Positions 14,245 to 24,204 of a stretch of DNA of 64,000 nucleotides are shown here, piece by piece. The notes under the pieces are model-generated. The model saw nothing but the letters and a program-made list of their open reading frames with translations, had not been told where the DNA came from and made no database searches. Numbering within the stretch: position 1 is the first letter of the stretch; every line of letters starts with the position of its first letter. The position numbers and the translations under genes are program-made. This stretch comes from Alistipes indistinctus YIT 12060 (lineage in GTDB: Bacteria > Bacteroidota > Bacteroidia > Bacteroidales > Rikenellaceae). The stretch lies in assembly GCF_025144995.1 (NCBI RefSeq), contig NZ_CP102250.1:1550001-1614000 (forward strand). Reading direction: 5' to 3'.

Positions 14245-15444
14245 ATGGAGCGTAAACAGCGACTGGCCGTCTTAGGCTCTACCGGTTCGATCGGCACCCA
14301 GACCCTCGACATCGTGCGGAATTACCCCGAACGGTTCGAGATCACCACACTCACCGCGCACAGCAATTGGGAAGCGCTCGCGGCACAGGCCGTCGAATTC
14401 GCCCCCGACAACGTCGTCATTGCAAACGAACGTTTTTATACCCCCCTGCGGGAAGCGCTCTCGTCGCAACCGATCAAAGTATACGCCGGCGAGCAGGCGC
14501 TCGAGCAGGTGGTACGCTCGGAAGCGGTCGACACGGTAGTCATGGCTTTGGTGGGCTACAGCGGGCTCTTCCCGACCGTCAGCGCCCTGTTGCACGGAAA
14601 AAAAGTAGCTCTTGCCAACAAAGAGTGCCTCGTCGTGGCGGGGGAAATCATCACCGCGCTCTCGGCCGAACACCGGGCGCCGATCCTGCCCGTAGATTCG
14701 GAACACTCTGCAATTTTCCAGTGTCTCGTGGGGGAGCCGAGTCCGGTCGAAAAGGTAATCCTGACCGCCTCCGGCGGTCCCTTCCTGCATAAAACGGCTG
14801 CGGAGCTCGAAAAAGTGTCCGTCGAAGATGCACTGAACCATCCCTGCTGGACAATGGGGGCCAAAGTGACGATCGACTCGGCATCGCTGATGAACAAAGG
14901 CTTCGAAGTGATCGAGGCCAAATGGCTGTTCGGACTGCGGCCCGACCAGATCGACGTATTGATCCATCCCCGCAGTGTGATCCATTCGATGGTACAGTTC
15001 GCCGACGGGGCAGTCAAAGCACAACTCGGCACACCCGATATGCACCTGCCGATCCAGTATGCGCTCTCGTTTCCGGAACGCATGCCGCTGGACGGTCCGC
15101 GCATCGATTTCGCAGAACTGGGATGCCTCGAATTTTTCAAGCCGGACACCGCCCGCTTCCCGAACCTCGGCCTCGCATTCGAATGCCTGCGCCGGGGTGG
15201 TAATGCGGGGGGAATCCTCAATGCTGCGAACGAAATTGCGGTAGCCGCTTTTCTGGACGGGCAAATCGGTTTCACCGATATCCCGCGTATCAACACCGAA
15301 ACCCTCGCACGGGCCACCGCAATCGCACGCCCCACGCTGGACCAGTACCGGCAAACCGACGCCGAAGCCCGGGAGATCGCCCGGAGCCTGTTGCCCGCAC
15401 AGGCCCGCAGCCGCAACTGCAAAGCACAATCACTCAACTCATAA
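14245..15444 (+). CDS. dxr: 1-deoxy-D-xylulose 5-phosphate reductoisomerase
   Basis: Second enzyme of the MEP isoprenoid pathway: converts DXP to 2-C-methyl-D-erythritol 4-phosphate with NADPH. The 399-residue protein has the N-terminal NADPH-binding LGSTGSIGTQTLDIV, then KECLVVAG, the metal and substrate site PVDSEHSAIFQ, and SASLMNKGFEVIEA. It is the target of fosmidomycin. It starts 3 bases after the LytM-like gene and is followed 30 bases later by rseP, so these are co-transcribed. Full length, no anomalies. Confidence 0.98.
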   Translation: MERKQRLAVLGSTGSIGTQTLDIVRNYPERFEITTLTAHSNWEALAAQAVEFAPDNVVIANERFYTPLREALSSQPIKVYAGEQALEQVVRSEAVDTVVMALVGYSGLFPTVSALLHGKKVALANKECLVVAGEIITALSAEHRAPILPVDSEHSAIFQCLVGEPSPVEKVILTASGGPFLHKTAAELEKVSVEDALNHPCWTMGAKVTIDSASLMNKGFEVIEAKWLFGLRPDQIDVLIHPRSVIHSMVQFADGAVKAQLGTPDMHLPIQYALSFPERMPLDGPRIDFAELGCLEFFKPDTARFPNLGLAFECLRRGGNAGGILNAANEIAVAAFLDGQIGFTDIPRINTETLARATAIARPTLDQYRQTDAEAREIARSLLPAQARSRNCKAQSLNS

Positions 15445-15474
15445 CTTTTCAACCGCTAATACCCTTCCAAACCC

Positions 15475-16806
15475 ATGGATATCGTCATCAAAGTTCTTCA
15501 GTTCATTCTCAGTTTCTCGCTGCTGGTCATCATACACGAATTCGGACATTTCTTTTTCGCGCGCCTTTTCGGCACGCGGGTGGAAAAGTTCTACCTCTTC
15601 TTCAATCCGTGGTTCTCGCTGTTCAAATTCAAAAAGGGAGAAACCACTTACGGCGTAGGATGGATTCCTTTCGGCGGCTATGTGAAGATTGCCGGCATGA
15701 TCGACGAGTCAATGGATACCGAGCAGATGAAACAACCCGTCCAACCGTGGGAGTTCCGCGCCAAACCGGCCTGGCAGCGGCTGCTGATCATGGTCGGCGG
15801 CGTCGTGATGAACATCGTACTGGCCGTCTGCATCTACATCGGCATCAGCTATACGTGGGGAGACAACTACATCGCCTCGAAGGATGTCAAATACGGTTAT
15901 GTGTTCAACGATGTAGCCAAAGAGATCGGACTGCGCGACGGCGACAAAATCATCGACGTAGCCGGCGAACCGGTCGAAGATTGCGCCAGGATTCTCCAAA
16001 CGATGATTTTCGACCAGGCCCCGTACGTCACCGTCGAACGCGACGGTACGGCCATGCGTATCGACATTCCCGAAACGGCTACGGCCAAGATACTGGATAC
16101 CAAAAACTTCATGGATATCCGCGTACCCTTCGTAATCGCCCAGGCCGCGAAAGGCGGCGGCGCAGCGAAAGCAGGACTGCAGCCGGGCGACACGCTGATC
16201 GCTTTCAACGGTGTGGGTATGCGCTATTTCGACGAATACCAGCAAGCCTTCTCCGCACACAAAGGGGAGCAGGTCAACCTCGGGATCGCACGCGACTCGG
16301 GGGGAGTGACCAAAATCATCACCGTGCCCGTTGAGATTTCGAACGAAGGGTTGATCGAAGCGAAGCTCGTCCCGATCAACGAGCTGATCCCGATCAGCAC
16401 CCACCGATACTCTTTCCTCGAGTCGATTCCGCATGGAATCAAGCTCACCGGCACCGAGATCAGCAGCTATGCAAAACAGATCAAACTGCTTTTCTCGCCC
16501 AAAACCGAAGCGTACAAGTCGCTCGGCGGGATCATGACGCTCGGCAGCGTATTCCCCACTTATTGGAGTTGGGAAGCGTTCTGGCACATCACCGCATTCT
16601 TCTCGATCGTACTGGCGATTATGAATATCCTGCCGATCCCGGGGCTCGACGGCGGCCATGTGCTGTTCCTGCTTGTGGAAGTAATTACGCGGCGCAAACC
16701 CAGCGATAAATTCATGGAGCGCGCGACCACGGTCGGCTTTATCCTGATCCTCGCACTACTGATCTTTGCGAACGGCAACGATATTTACAGGTTTTTCATC
16801 AAATAA
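15475..16806 (+). CDS. rseP: RIP metalloprotease RseP (site-2 protease)
   Basis: Intramembrane zinc protease that cleaves anti-sigma factors or leftover signal peptides in the inner membrane. The first helix carries the zinc-binding HEFGH (His21-Glu22, His25), and the third core helix has the NILPIPGLDGG motif with Asp392. Two PDZ-like periplasmic segments lie between, one around VAKEIGLRDGDKI and one around AAKAGLQPGDTLI, as in E. coli RseP. Length (443) and membrane layout are normal. It follows dxr by 30 bases; dxr-rseP adjacency is widely conserved in bacteria. Confidence 0.97.
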   Translation: MDIVIKVLQFILSFSLLVIIHEFGHFFFARLFGTRVEKFYLFFNPWFSLFKFKKGETTYGVGWIPFGGYVKIAGMIDESMDTEQMKQPVQPWEFRAKPAWQRLLIMVGGVVMNIVLAVCIYIGISYTWGDNYIASKDVKYGYVFNDVAKEIGLRDGDKIIDVAGEPVEDCARILQTMIFDQAPYVTVERDGTAMRIDIPETATAKILDTKNFMDIRVPFVIAQAAKGGGAAKAGLQPGDTLIAFNGVGMRYFDEYQQAFSAHKGEQVNLGIARDSGGVTKIITVPVEISNEGLIEAKLVPINELIPISTHRYSFLESIPHGIKLTGTEISSYAKQIKLLFSPKTEAYKSLGGIMTLGSVFPTYWSWEAFWHITAFFSIVLAIMNILPIPGLDGGHVLFLLVEVITRRKPSDKFMERATTVGFILILALLIFANGNDIYRFFIK

Positions 16807-16878
16807 CACAAACCCGGCGTATAACGACCGTTCGGAAACTCTCTACGGCGTTAACGCTACACTGTTTACGAGATAGCG

Positions 16879-17907
16879 ATGCGCAGTTTCGGAAGCGACA
16901 ACCATTCGGGCATTCATCCGCAGATCCTCGCGGCCATCACGGCTGCAAACAGCGACCATGATTTCGCCTACGGCGACGATGCGGTTACGACCCGTGCGAC
17001 GAAAGCGTTGCAGGCTCTTTTTGGCGGAGAGCCGGATGTTTATTTCGTATTCAACGGTACGGGAGCGAACCTGCTTGCGCTCAAAACGCTCACCCGATCG
17101 TTCAACGCCGTTGTCTGTGCGGGGACCGCACACATCTGTGTCGACGAATGCGGAGCACCGGAAGCGCTCGCGGGCTGCAAACTGCTGGCGATCGATACTC
17201 CGGACGGAAAACTGACCCCGGAACTGGTTCGTACGCGCCTGCACGGATTCGGGTTCCAACACCACGCCCAGCCCAAAGTGATCTCGATCTCTCAGCCGAC
17301 CGAATTGGGCACGCTCTATACCGCCGGTGAAATCCGCGCCCTGGCCGATCTGGCACACGAACACGATATGTTCCTGCATGTGGACGGAGCGCGGTTCGCG
17401 AATGCCGTAGCCGCACTCGGCATCACGCCCAAAGCGATGATTGCGGATACGGGAGTGGACGTTCTCTCGTTCGGCGGAACGAAAAACGGCATGATGGTCG
17501 GCGAAGCGGTGATCTTTTTCCGGCCGGAATGCGCACGAGCAGCCATGTACGAACGCAAACAACTCACACAGCTCGCTTCGAAAATGCGCTTTATCGCCGC
17601 GCAATTCGAGGCTTATCTCCAAGATGATCTCTGGTTGCAACTGGCCGCTCATTCAAACGAAATGGCAAATTATATGGCCTCCGGGATCCGCAAACTCGAC
17701 GGCGTCACCCTCACCTGCCAACCGCAGGCGAACGGCCTTTTCGCCGTCATGCCGCGCGAGGCGATCGAACGGTTGCGCAAGGAATACTTCTTCTACGACT
17801 GGGACGAGGAGCGAAACGAAGTACGTTGGATGTGTTCGTTCGACACGACGCGCGAGGATATCGACCGCTTCATCGCGGTCTTAAAACGCATCTTGAGCCA
17901 TGGCTAA
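16879..17907 (+). CDS. low-specificity L-threonine aldolase
   Basis: PLP enzyme that splits L-threonine or L-allo-threonine into glycine and acetaldehyde. The 342 residues span a single fold-type I domain. The PLP lysine is Lys202 in SFGGTKNG; HVDGARFANA upstream supplies the cofactor-binding aspartate and arginine. No signal peptide. The start follows rseP by 72 bases, and the 3' end overlaps radA by 8 bases, which implies translational coupling. The substrate preference (L- or allo-form) cannot be read from sequence. Confidence 0.93.
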   Translation: MRSFGSDNHSGIHPQILAAITAANSDHDFAYGDDAVTTRATKALQALFGGEPDVYFVFNGTGANLLALKTLTRSFNAVVCAGTAHICVDECGAPEALAGCKLLAIDTPDGKLTPELVRTRLHGFGFQHHAQPKVISISQPTELGTLYTAGEIRALADLAHEHDMFLHVDGARFANAVAALGITPKAMIADTGVDVLSFGGTKNGMMVGEAVIFFRPECARAAMYERKQLTQLASKMRFIAAQFEAYLQDDLWLQLAAHSNEMANYMASGIRKLDGVTLTCQPQANGLFAVMPREAIERLRKEYFFYDWDEERNEVRWMCSFDTTREDIDRFIAVLKRILSHG

Positions 17908-19270
17908 AGTCAAAAAGGCCTTTTTTTGCCGTAACTGCGGGTACGAGTCGGCCAAATGGGTCGGCAAGTGCCCCTCGTGCGGGGAATGGAATACCTTTGT
18001 CGAAGAAACGGTACAGAAAGAGCCGGCGCAGCCCTCTTTCACCCCTGCCGGTGAACGGAACCGCCCGCAGCCGGTACGCGAGATCCAACGGCAGGAGTAT
18101 ACCCGCACCGACCTGGGCAACGGCGAGATGAACCGCGTGTTGGGCGGCGGCCTCGTGCAGGGCTCGATGATCCTGCTGGGCGGCGAGCCGGGCATCGGTA
18201 AATCGACACTCAGCCTGCAGCTCGCACTGAAAGCGGGCGGGATCAAAACACTTTACGTCTCGGGCGAGGAGTCTCCTCATCAAATAAAAATGCGGGCCGA
18301 ACGGATCGGGATCGGCAACGACGAATGTTACATTTACAGCGAAACGAACCTCGAGAACATCCTGCGCCAGGTGACCGACTACAAGCCCGACCTGGTCATC
18401 ATCGACTCGATCCAGACGATCCACTCCGATTCGATCGATTCGTCGCCGGGAAGCGTTTCGCAGATCCGCGAGTGTGCTGCACTGCTGATGAAATACGCAA
18501 AGCAGACCAATACATCCGTCATCATCATCGGGCACATCACGAAAGACGGAATCATCGCCGGGCCGAAAATCCTCGAACACATCGTCGACGTGGTATTGCA
18601 GTTCGAAGGCGACAACAACAACATCTACCGCATCCTGCGCAGTATTAAAAACCGATTCGGAGCCACTTTCGAGATCGGCGTTTTCGAAATGCGCGGCGAA
18701 GGGCTGATCGAAGTGACGAACCCGTCGGAAATCCTGCTGTCGCACTACGATGAACCGCTCAGCGGCATTGCCGTCGGTGCAGCTGTAGACGGTGCGCGCG
18801 CCTACCTGATCGAAACGCAGGCGCTCGTCAGTACGGCCGCCTACGGAACACCGCAGCGCTCAGCCACCGGTTTCGACTCGCGACGGCTCAACATGCTGCT
18901 GGCCGTGCTCGAAAAACGGGTCGGCCTAAAGATGTATACGAAGGACGTTTTCCTGAATTTCGCAGGGGGATTCAAAATCAGCGATACGGGTCTCGATATG
19001 AGTGTCGTGGCCGCAATCCTCTCTTCCTACTTCGACCGTCCGCTGAACAACACCACCTGCTTCGCAGGCGAGATCGGACTTTCGGGAGAAATCCGACCGG
19101 CCCCCCGCAGCGAGCAGCGCATCAGCGAAGCGGCACGACTGGGCTTCGGGCGCATCATTGTCTCGGGTTACCTGCGCAAAAGCCTGCCGAAACCACCGAA
19201 AGGGATCGAGATCGTCTACATCAACAAAATCGAAGAATTAGCCCGAACACTGTTCGGTTCGGGAGAGTGA
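17900..19270 (+). CDS. radA: DNA repair protein RadA
   Basis: RecA-like ATPase that promotes branch migration in homologous recombination. The 456-residue protein has the N-terminal C4 zinc finger (CRNCGYESAKWVGKCPSCGEW region), Walker A GGEPGIGKST near residue 95, the RadA signature KNRFG at residues 250-254, and a C-terminal Lon-protease-like domain with ALVS and GEIGLSGEIRPA. All key elements are intact. The ATG lies within the last codons of the threonine aldolase gene. Confidence 0.97.
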   Translation: MAKVKKAFFCRNCGYESAKWVGKCPSCGEWNTFVEETVQKEPAQPSFTPAGERNRPQPVREIQRQEYTRTDLGNGEMNRVLGGGLVQGSMILLGGEPGIGKSTLSLQLALKAGGIKTLYVSGEESPHQIKMRAERIGIGNDECYIYSETNLENILRQVTDYKPDLVIIDSIQTIHSDSIDSSPGSVSQIRECAALLMKYAKQTNTSVIIIGHITKDGIIAGPKILEHIVDVVLQFEGDNNNIYRILRSIKNRFGATFEIGVFEMRGEGLIEVTNPSEILLSHYDEPLSGIAVGAAVDGARAYLIETQALVSTAAYGTPQRSATGFDSRRLNMLLAVLEKRVGLKMYTKDVFLNFAGGFKISDTGLDMSVVAAILSSYFDRPLNNTTCFAGEIGLSGEIRPAPRSEQRISEAARLGFGRIIVSGYLRKSLPKPPKGIEIVYINKIEELARTLFGSGE

Positions 19271-19577
19271 GACAGCAGGTCTCCGCAATGCAGCCCTCTC
19301 TCAGTTAATTTATTTTTTACCGTACAATATAGGGGGTTCCGGAAGCGAGAATTCCTGAGTCTCCTATCCATCTGTTTCCCTCTCGACATTCGTCGGGGGC
19401 GTAGGAAAACGAAGAATTCAATGTTGTCAATCCCGCCCCTTACGGTAGTTTCGCCCCCTATTTTATTCCGTGCAAGCCTGACTGACGGTTCCATGTAGCG
19501 ATCCAATACGGTAATTATGTTGCTCAGATCAGGAAGATACAGCCCCGGCATAAGCAAACGATCCCGGTATAAAAAAA
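19271..19577. other. gene-free stretch between radA and groEL terminator
   Basis: About 300 bases separate radA from the groEL terminator. A short GAGAC/GTCTC repeat (19269-19283) just after radA lacks a T-run and is a weak terminator candidate. A 113-codon minus-strand frame crosses the radA end here but has no recognisable family and overlaps radA. I see no supported gene. Confidence 0.5.
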
Positions 19578-19607
19578 CAGGCGCTTTCCTTTGTGGGAAA
19601 GCGCCTG
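19578..19607 (-). terminator. groESL terminator
   Basis: A perfect 12-base stem (CAGGCGCTTTCC with GGAAAGCGCCTG) with a 6-base loop, followed on the minus strand by seven T. It lies 35 bases beyond the groEL stop codon. Confidence 0.92.
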
Positions 19608-19641
19608 TCTGATTATCGGAAATACCTCCGAAAGGAACGGA

Positions 19642-21282
<1,641 letters not shown>

Positions 21283-21311
21283 TCAGACTTAAAAGTTAGG
21301 AAATTGAAAGA

Positions 21312-21581
21312 TTAAATGATTGCGAGGATATCGCCCTGTTTCATGATCAGCAAATCCTTGCCGTCGATCGTAATTTCGGTGCCGGCGTATTTGCCGTAGA
21401 GCACCTGGTCGCCCACTTTCACTTCCATCTTCACGTCAGATGTTCCGGGGCCCACTGCGATGACTTTACCTGCGAGAGGTTTTTCCTTGGCGGTGTCGGG
21501 GATAAAAAGTCCGCCGGCTGTTTTTTCTTCTGCGGGATTCGGTTCGATCAGAACCCGGTCTGCTAACGGTTTTACTTTCAT
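21312..21581 (-). CDS. groES: co-chaperonin GroES
   Basis: 89-residue lid of the GroEL cage. N-terminal [12 protein letters not shown] is the family signature, followed by the mobile loop ([18 protein letters not shown]) that docks onto GroEL. First gene of the groES-groEL unit. An inverted repeat 101-123 bases upstream of the start may be a control site. Confidence 0.99.
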   Translation of the reverse strand: MKVKPLADRVLIEPNPAEEKTAGGLFIPDTAKEKPLAGKVIAVGPGTSDVKMEVKVGDQVLYGKYAGTEITIDGKDLLIMKQGDILAII

Positions 21582-21905
21582 TTTTGTATGCTTTTAAGGT
21601 TAATCAATATTTCGCCCTCTTACGAGGTTCAGGGATATCAACATTTCTGCAACCGAATGCGACCTGCTTTCTCACACAATATGTGCCAAACCGGTTTTGG
21701 CACATTCTCCCCTTGATTTCCGCAAATTTCATGCGGAAAAAGTGACATAATATGCCGGAGTCGCTGTCAGATCCTGCCACTTTGTCACCCTCACCGGCCC
21801 GACCTGTGGAAATACGGACAAAACAGCCGGAATTTTTGGGTCGAAAATAAGAGATTCCCCGAATTTTTATTTAACTTCAAACATCACCCGCTAACCTAAT
21901 CAATC
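21582..21905. other. divergent intergenic region, groES / M64 lipoprotein
   Basis: 324 bases between two divergent start codons. It holds a 9-base inverted repeat (separate entry) and, further right, an imperfect GTGACA/TTGTCAC pair (about 21744-21787). No perfect TAnnTTTG promoter was found for either gene. No ORF is supported. Confidence 0.5.
21682..21704. promoter_or_regulatory. inverted repeat upstream of groES, possible operator
   Basis: TGTGCCAAA and TTTGGCACA form a perfect 9-base inverted repeat around CCGGT, the pattern of a dimeric regulator site. It is not followed by a T-run and lies between divergent genes, so a terminator is unlikely. It is not the CIRCE element, whose arms differ. 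Confidence 0.45.
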
Positions 21906-24011
21906 ATGCAAGCAGCCATCCGTTTTTGTTGTCTGGCCGGTCTGATCACACTTTTGGCCGGCTGTTCCAAAGACAACAGCAGCGACCCGGTCCTGACGCT
22001 TTCGACCCAGAATATCTCCCTGACCGGAACCATTCTCCGCGAGCAAATGGAAATCACGACCGATGCAGCCTGGTCGATTTCCCACGATGACGCGCCCTGG
22101 ATCACCGTCGCGCCCGCCGAAGGTCCGGCGGGCCTTAGCGTCGTGGAGATCACGGCAACGGCTCCGGAAGATTACCTCCCGCGCACCGGCAGCCTGAGCG
22201 TCCGGTCGGCCAACGGCCTCTCCCGCAAGGTTTCCATCACACAGACAGGGGCCGAAGCCCCCGCAGGCAGCGAGCAGGCCGCCTTGATCGCCCTATACAA
22301 CAGCCTGGGCGGTCCGAAATGGAGAGAACAGACGAACTGGCTGTCAAACAAACCGGTCGGAGAGTGGAAAGGTGTCCGCACCGACGCTGACGGGCATGTG
22401 GTTTCCCTCTATTTTTACGCCAATAACCTGATCGGCTGGTTGCCCGAACAGATCGGCGATTTTCCCTATCTCGAGCAACTCACCTTTTCACACGACCAGA
22501 TATCAGGCTCTATTCCCGCCTCGATCGGCAAACTGACGCGGTTGCAGACCCTCGATTTCACCGTCAACAAACTCTCCGGAGAGATTCCGAACGATATCAC
22601 ACGCCTTACCGAACTGCGCACCCTCGCGCTGAACGATAACAAGCTGGGCGGTACGCTGCCTGCGGAACTCGGCAAACTCACCCGACTGGAATCCCTGACC
22701 CTTCACAACAATTCCATCCGGGGGGAGATCCCGGAAAGTATCACCCGGCTGGAAAATCTCAGGACGCTCAACCTCAGCCACAACGGTTCCCTGAACGGCA
22801 ATCTGCCGGACGGTTTCGAACGATTGACCCGATTGACCTCGCTGTCGCTGCAGCACAATCAGCTTTCCGGGGGACTGCCGGAGGGTTTCGCCCGGTTGAC
22901 ACAGCTAACCGGTCTCGACGTGACATTCAACCGTTTCAGCGGTACCGTTCCGGAAGCCGTGACGCAACAGCCCAATTATGACAAATGGATTCTTTCGCCC
23001 CAAACGAGCGGGTATGGATTCAGCAACCTGGGCGACAACGTCGAAAGCGACGATTATTCGCAAGACGGACAGGTACTTACCTATGCGGGTTCACCGCAAA
23101 ACAAAGGATTCCACCTGATTTTCATGGGTGACGGATTCACCAGCCAGGATATGGGTGAAAACGGTTTGTACGAACAAAAGATGAAACAGGCCATCGAAGC
23201 CCTGTTGCGTTATGAACCCTACGCCACTTACCGTAACTACCTGAATACATACATTGTTAAAGCGGTATCGAAACAGAACGGAGTAACCCAACCCGGGTAC
23301 GCCCGCAATACGGCTTTATCGGTCGCTTACCGGGATGAATCGGGAAGCGCCATGACCGCCGCAAAAGAGAAGGTTTACGCCTACGCAGCCAAAGTCCCGG
23401 GGTACACAGGGATGCAAAACGTCGTTATTGCCATCATTGCGAATGCCAAACGGCATGCCGGTACAACCTACTGGCAATCGGACGGCAATCCGAACTATGC
23501 CATCGGCACCCTCGCTTCAACATTCGAAACGACCCTCGTCCATGAGTTGGGCGGCCATGCCATCGGACTGTTGGCTGACGAATATACGGGCGGAGCGACA
23601 ATTCCGGCCGCACAGGCTACCGCACTGCGCAACGGACAGCAAAAAGGCTATTACCTGAACCTGGACCTGACCAATGACCTGTCTGCGATCCGCTGGCGCG
23701 AGTTCATCGGACAGCCCGGATACGACATGGTCGGGGCCTATGAAGGAGGTTATCAGTATGCGTACGGAGTCTGGCGACCCGAGCAGACCAGCATCATGAA
23801 ACAGAGCAGCGCCCCCGGGGCAGCATTCAATGCACCGAGCCGGGCTCTGATCGTACAGCGGCTCTTGAAAGCCGCGGGAGAATCCTATTCCTTCAACGCC
23901 TTTTTGACCAAGGATGTCATCCCGCCGACCACGAAAGGAACCGCATATTTCGGTTCCGGGGAAGAGTCGCACACCCCGCCATTTCTCGACGGCCGCCCGA
24001 CCGGTTGGTAG
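21906..24011 (+). CDS. surface lipoprotein: BACON + leucine-rich repeats + peptidase M64 domain
   Basis: A 701-residue exported protein. A lipoprotein signal ends at LLAGC (Cys20). Residues about 30-115 are a BACON domain (AWSISHDDAPWITVAP and a terminal QTGA). About 175-350 hold some seven plant-type leucine-rich repeats (L..L.L..N...G.iP). From about 395 follows an M64 (IgA peptidase-like) metallopeptidase domain with GFHLIFMGDGF and the zinc region HELGGHAIGLLADEY at 546-560. The spacing HExxxH is one residue longer than the textbook HExxH; this may be the normal Bacteroidetes M64 form or a change, which I cannot decide. Known M64 enzymes cleave host or mucosal proteins; the substrate here is unknown. 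It is transcribed alone, divergently from groES. Confidence 0.88.
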   Translation: MQAAIRFCCLAGLITLLAGCSKDNSSDPVLTLSTQNISLTGTILREQMEITTDAAWSISHDDAPWITVAPAEGPAGLSVVEITATAPEDYLPRTGSLSVRSANGLSRKVSITQTGAEAPAGSEQAALIALYNSLGGPKWREQTNWLSNKPVGEWKGVRTDADGHVVSLYFYANNLIGWLPEQIGDFPYLEQLTFSHDQISGSIPASIGKLTRLQTLDFTVNKLSGEIPNDITRLTELRTLALNDNKLGGTLPAELGKLTRLESLTLHNNSIRGEIPESITRLENLRTLNLSHNGSLNGNLPDGFERLTRLTSLSLQHNQLSGGLPEGFARLTQLTGLDVTFNRFSGTVPEAVTQQPNYDKWILSPQTSGYGFSNLGDNVESDDYSQDGQVLTYAGSPQNKGFHLIFMGDGFTSQDMGENGLYEQKMKQAIEALLRYEPYATYRNYLNTYIVKAVSKQNGVTQPGYARNTALSVAYRDESGSAMTAAKEKVYAYAAKVPGYTGMQNVVIAIIANAKRHAGTTYWQSDGNPNYAIGTLASTFETTLVHELGGHAIGLLADEYTGGATIPAAQATALRNGQQKGYYLNLDLTNDLSAIRWREFIGQPGYDMVGAYEGGYQYAYGVWRPEQTSIMKQSSAPGAAFNAPSRALIVQRLLKAAGESYSFNAFLTKDVIPPTTKGTAYFGSGEESHTPPFLDGRPTGW

Positions 24012-24204
24012 AGATACGGATCGCTCGGCCGGACGTACATCCCTGAAAGTCCACACAGGGCATTTAGCCCGGACAGGACGACTTAAACGGAAACAACTGA
24101 AGAGTACCCCTAACGGAACACGCCTGAATCAGGAGAACCGCACGGAACCGGTCATTGGGAAGCAGGTTATCGCGATCGGAAAAAAACCGGCTTCGGAAAA
24201 ACAA

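Noticed and set aside
19216-19557. A 113-codon minus-strand frame between radA and groEL.
   Set aside because: It overlaps the radA 3' end, has no recognisable family, signal or promoter, and its composition is not protein-like.
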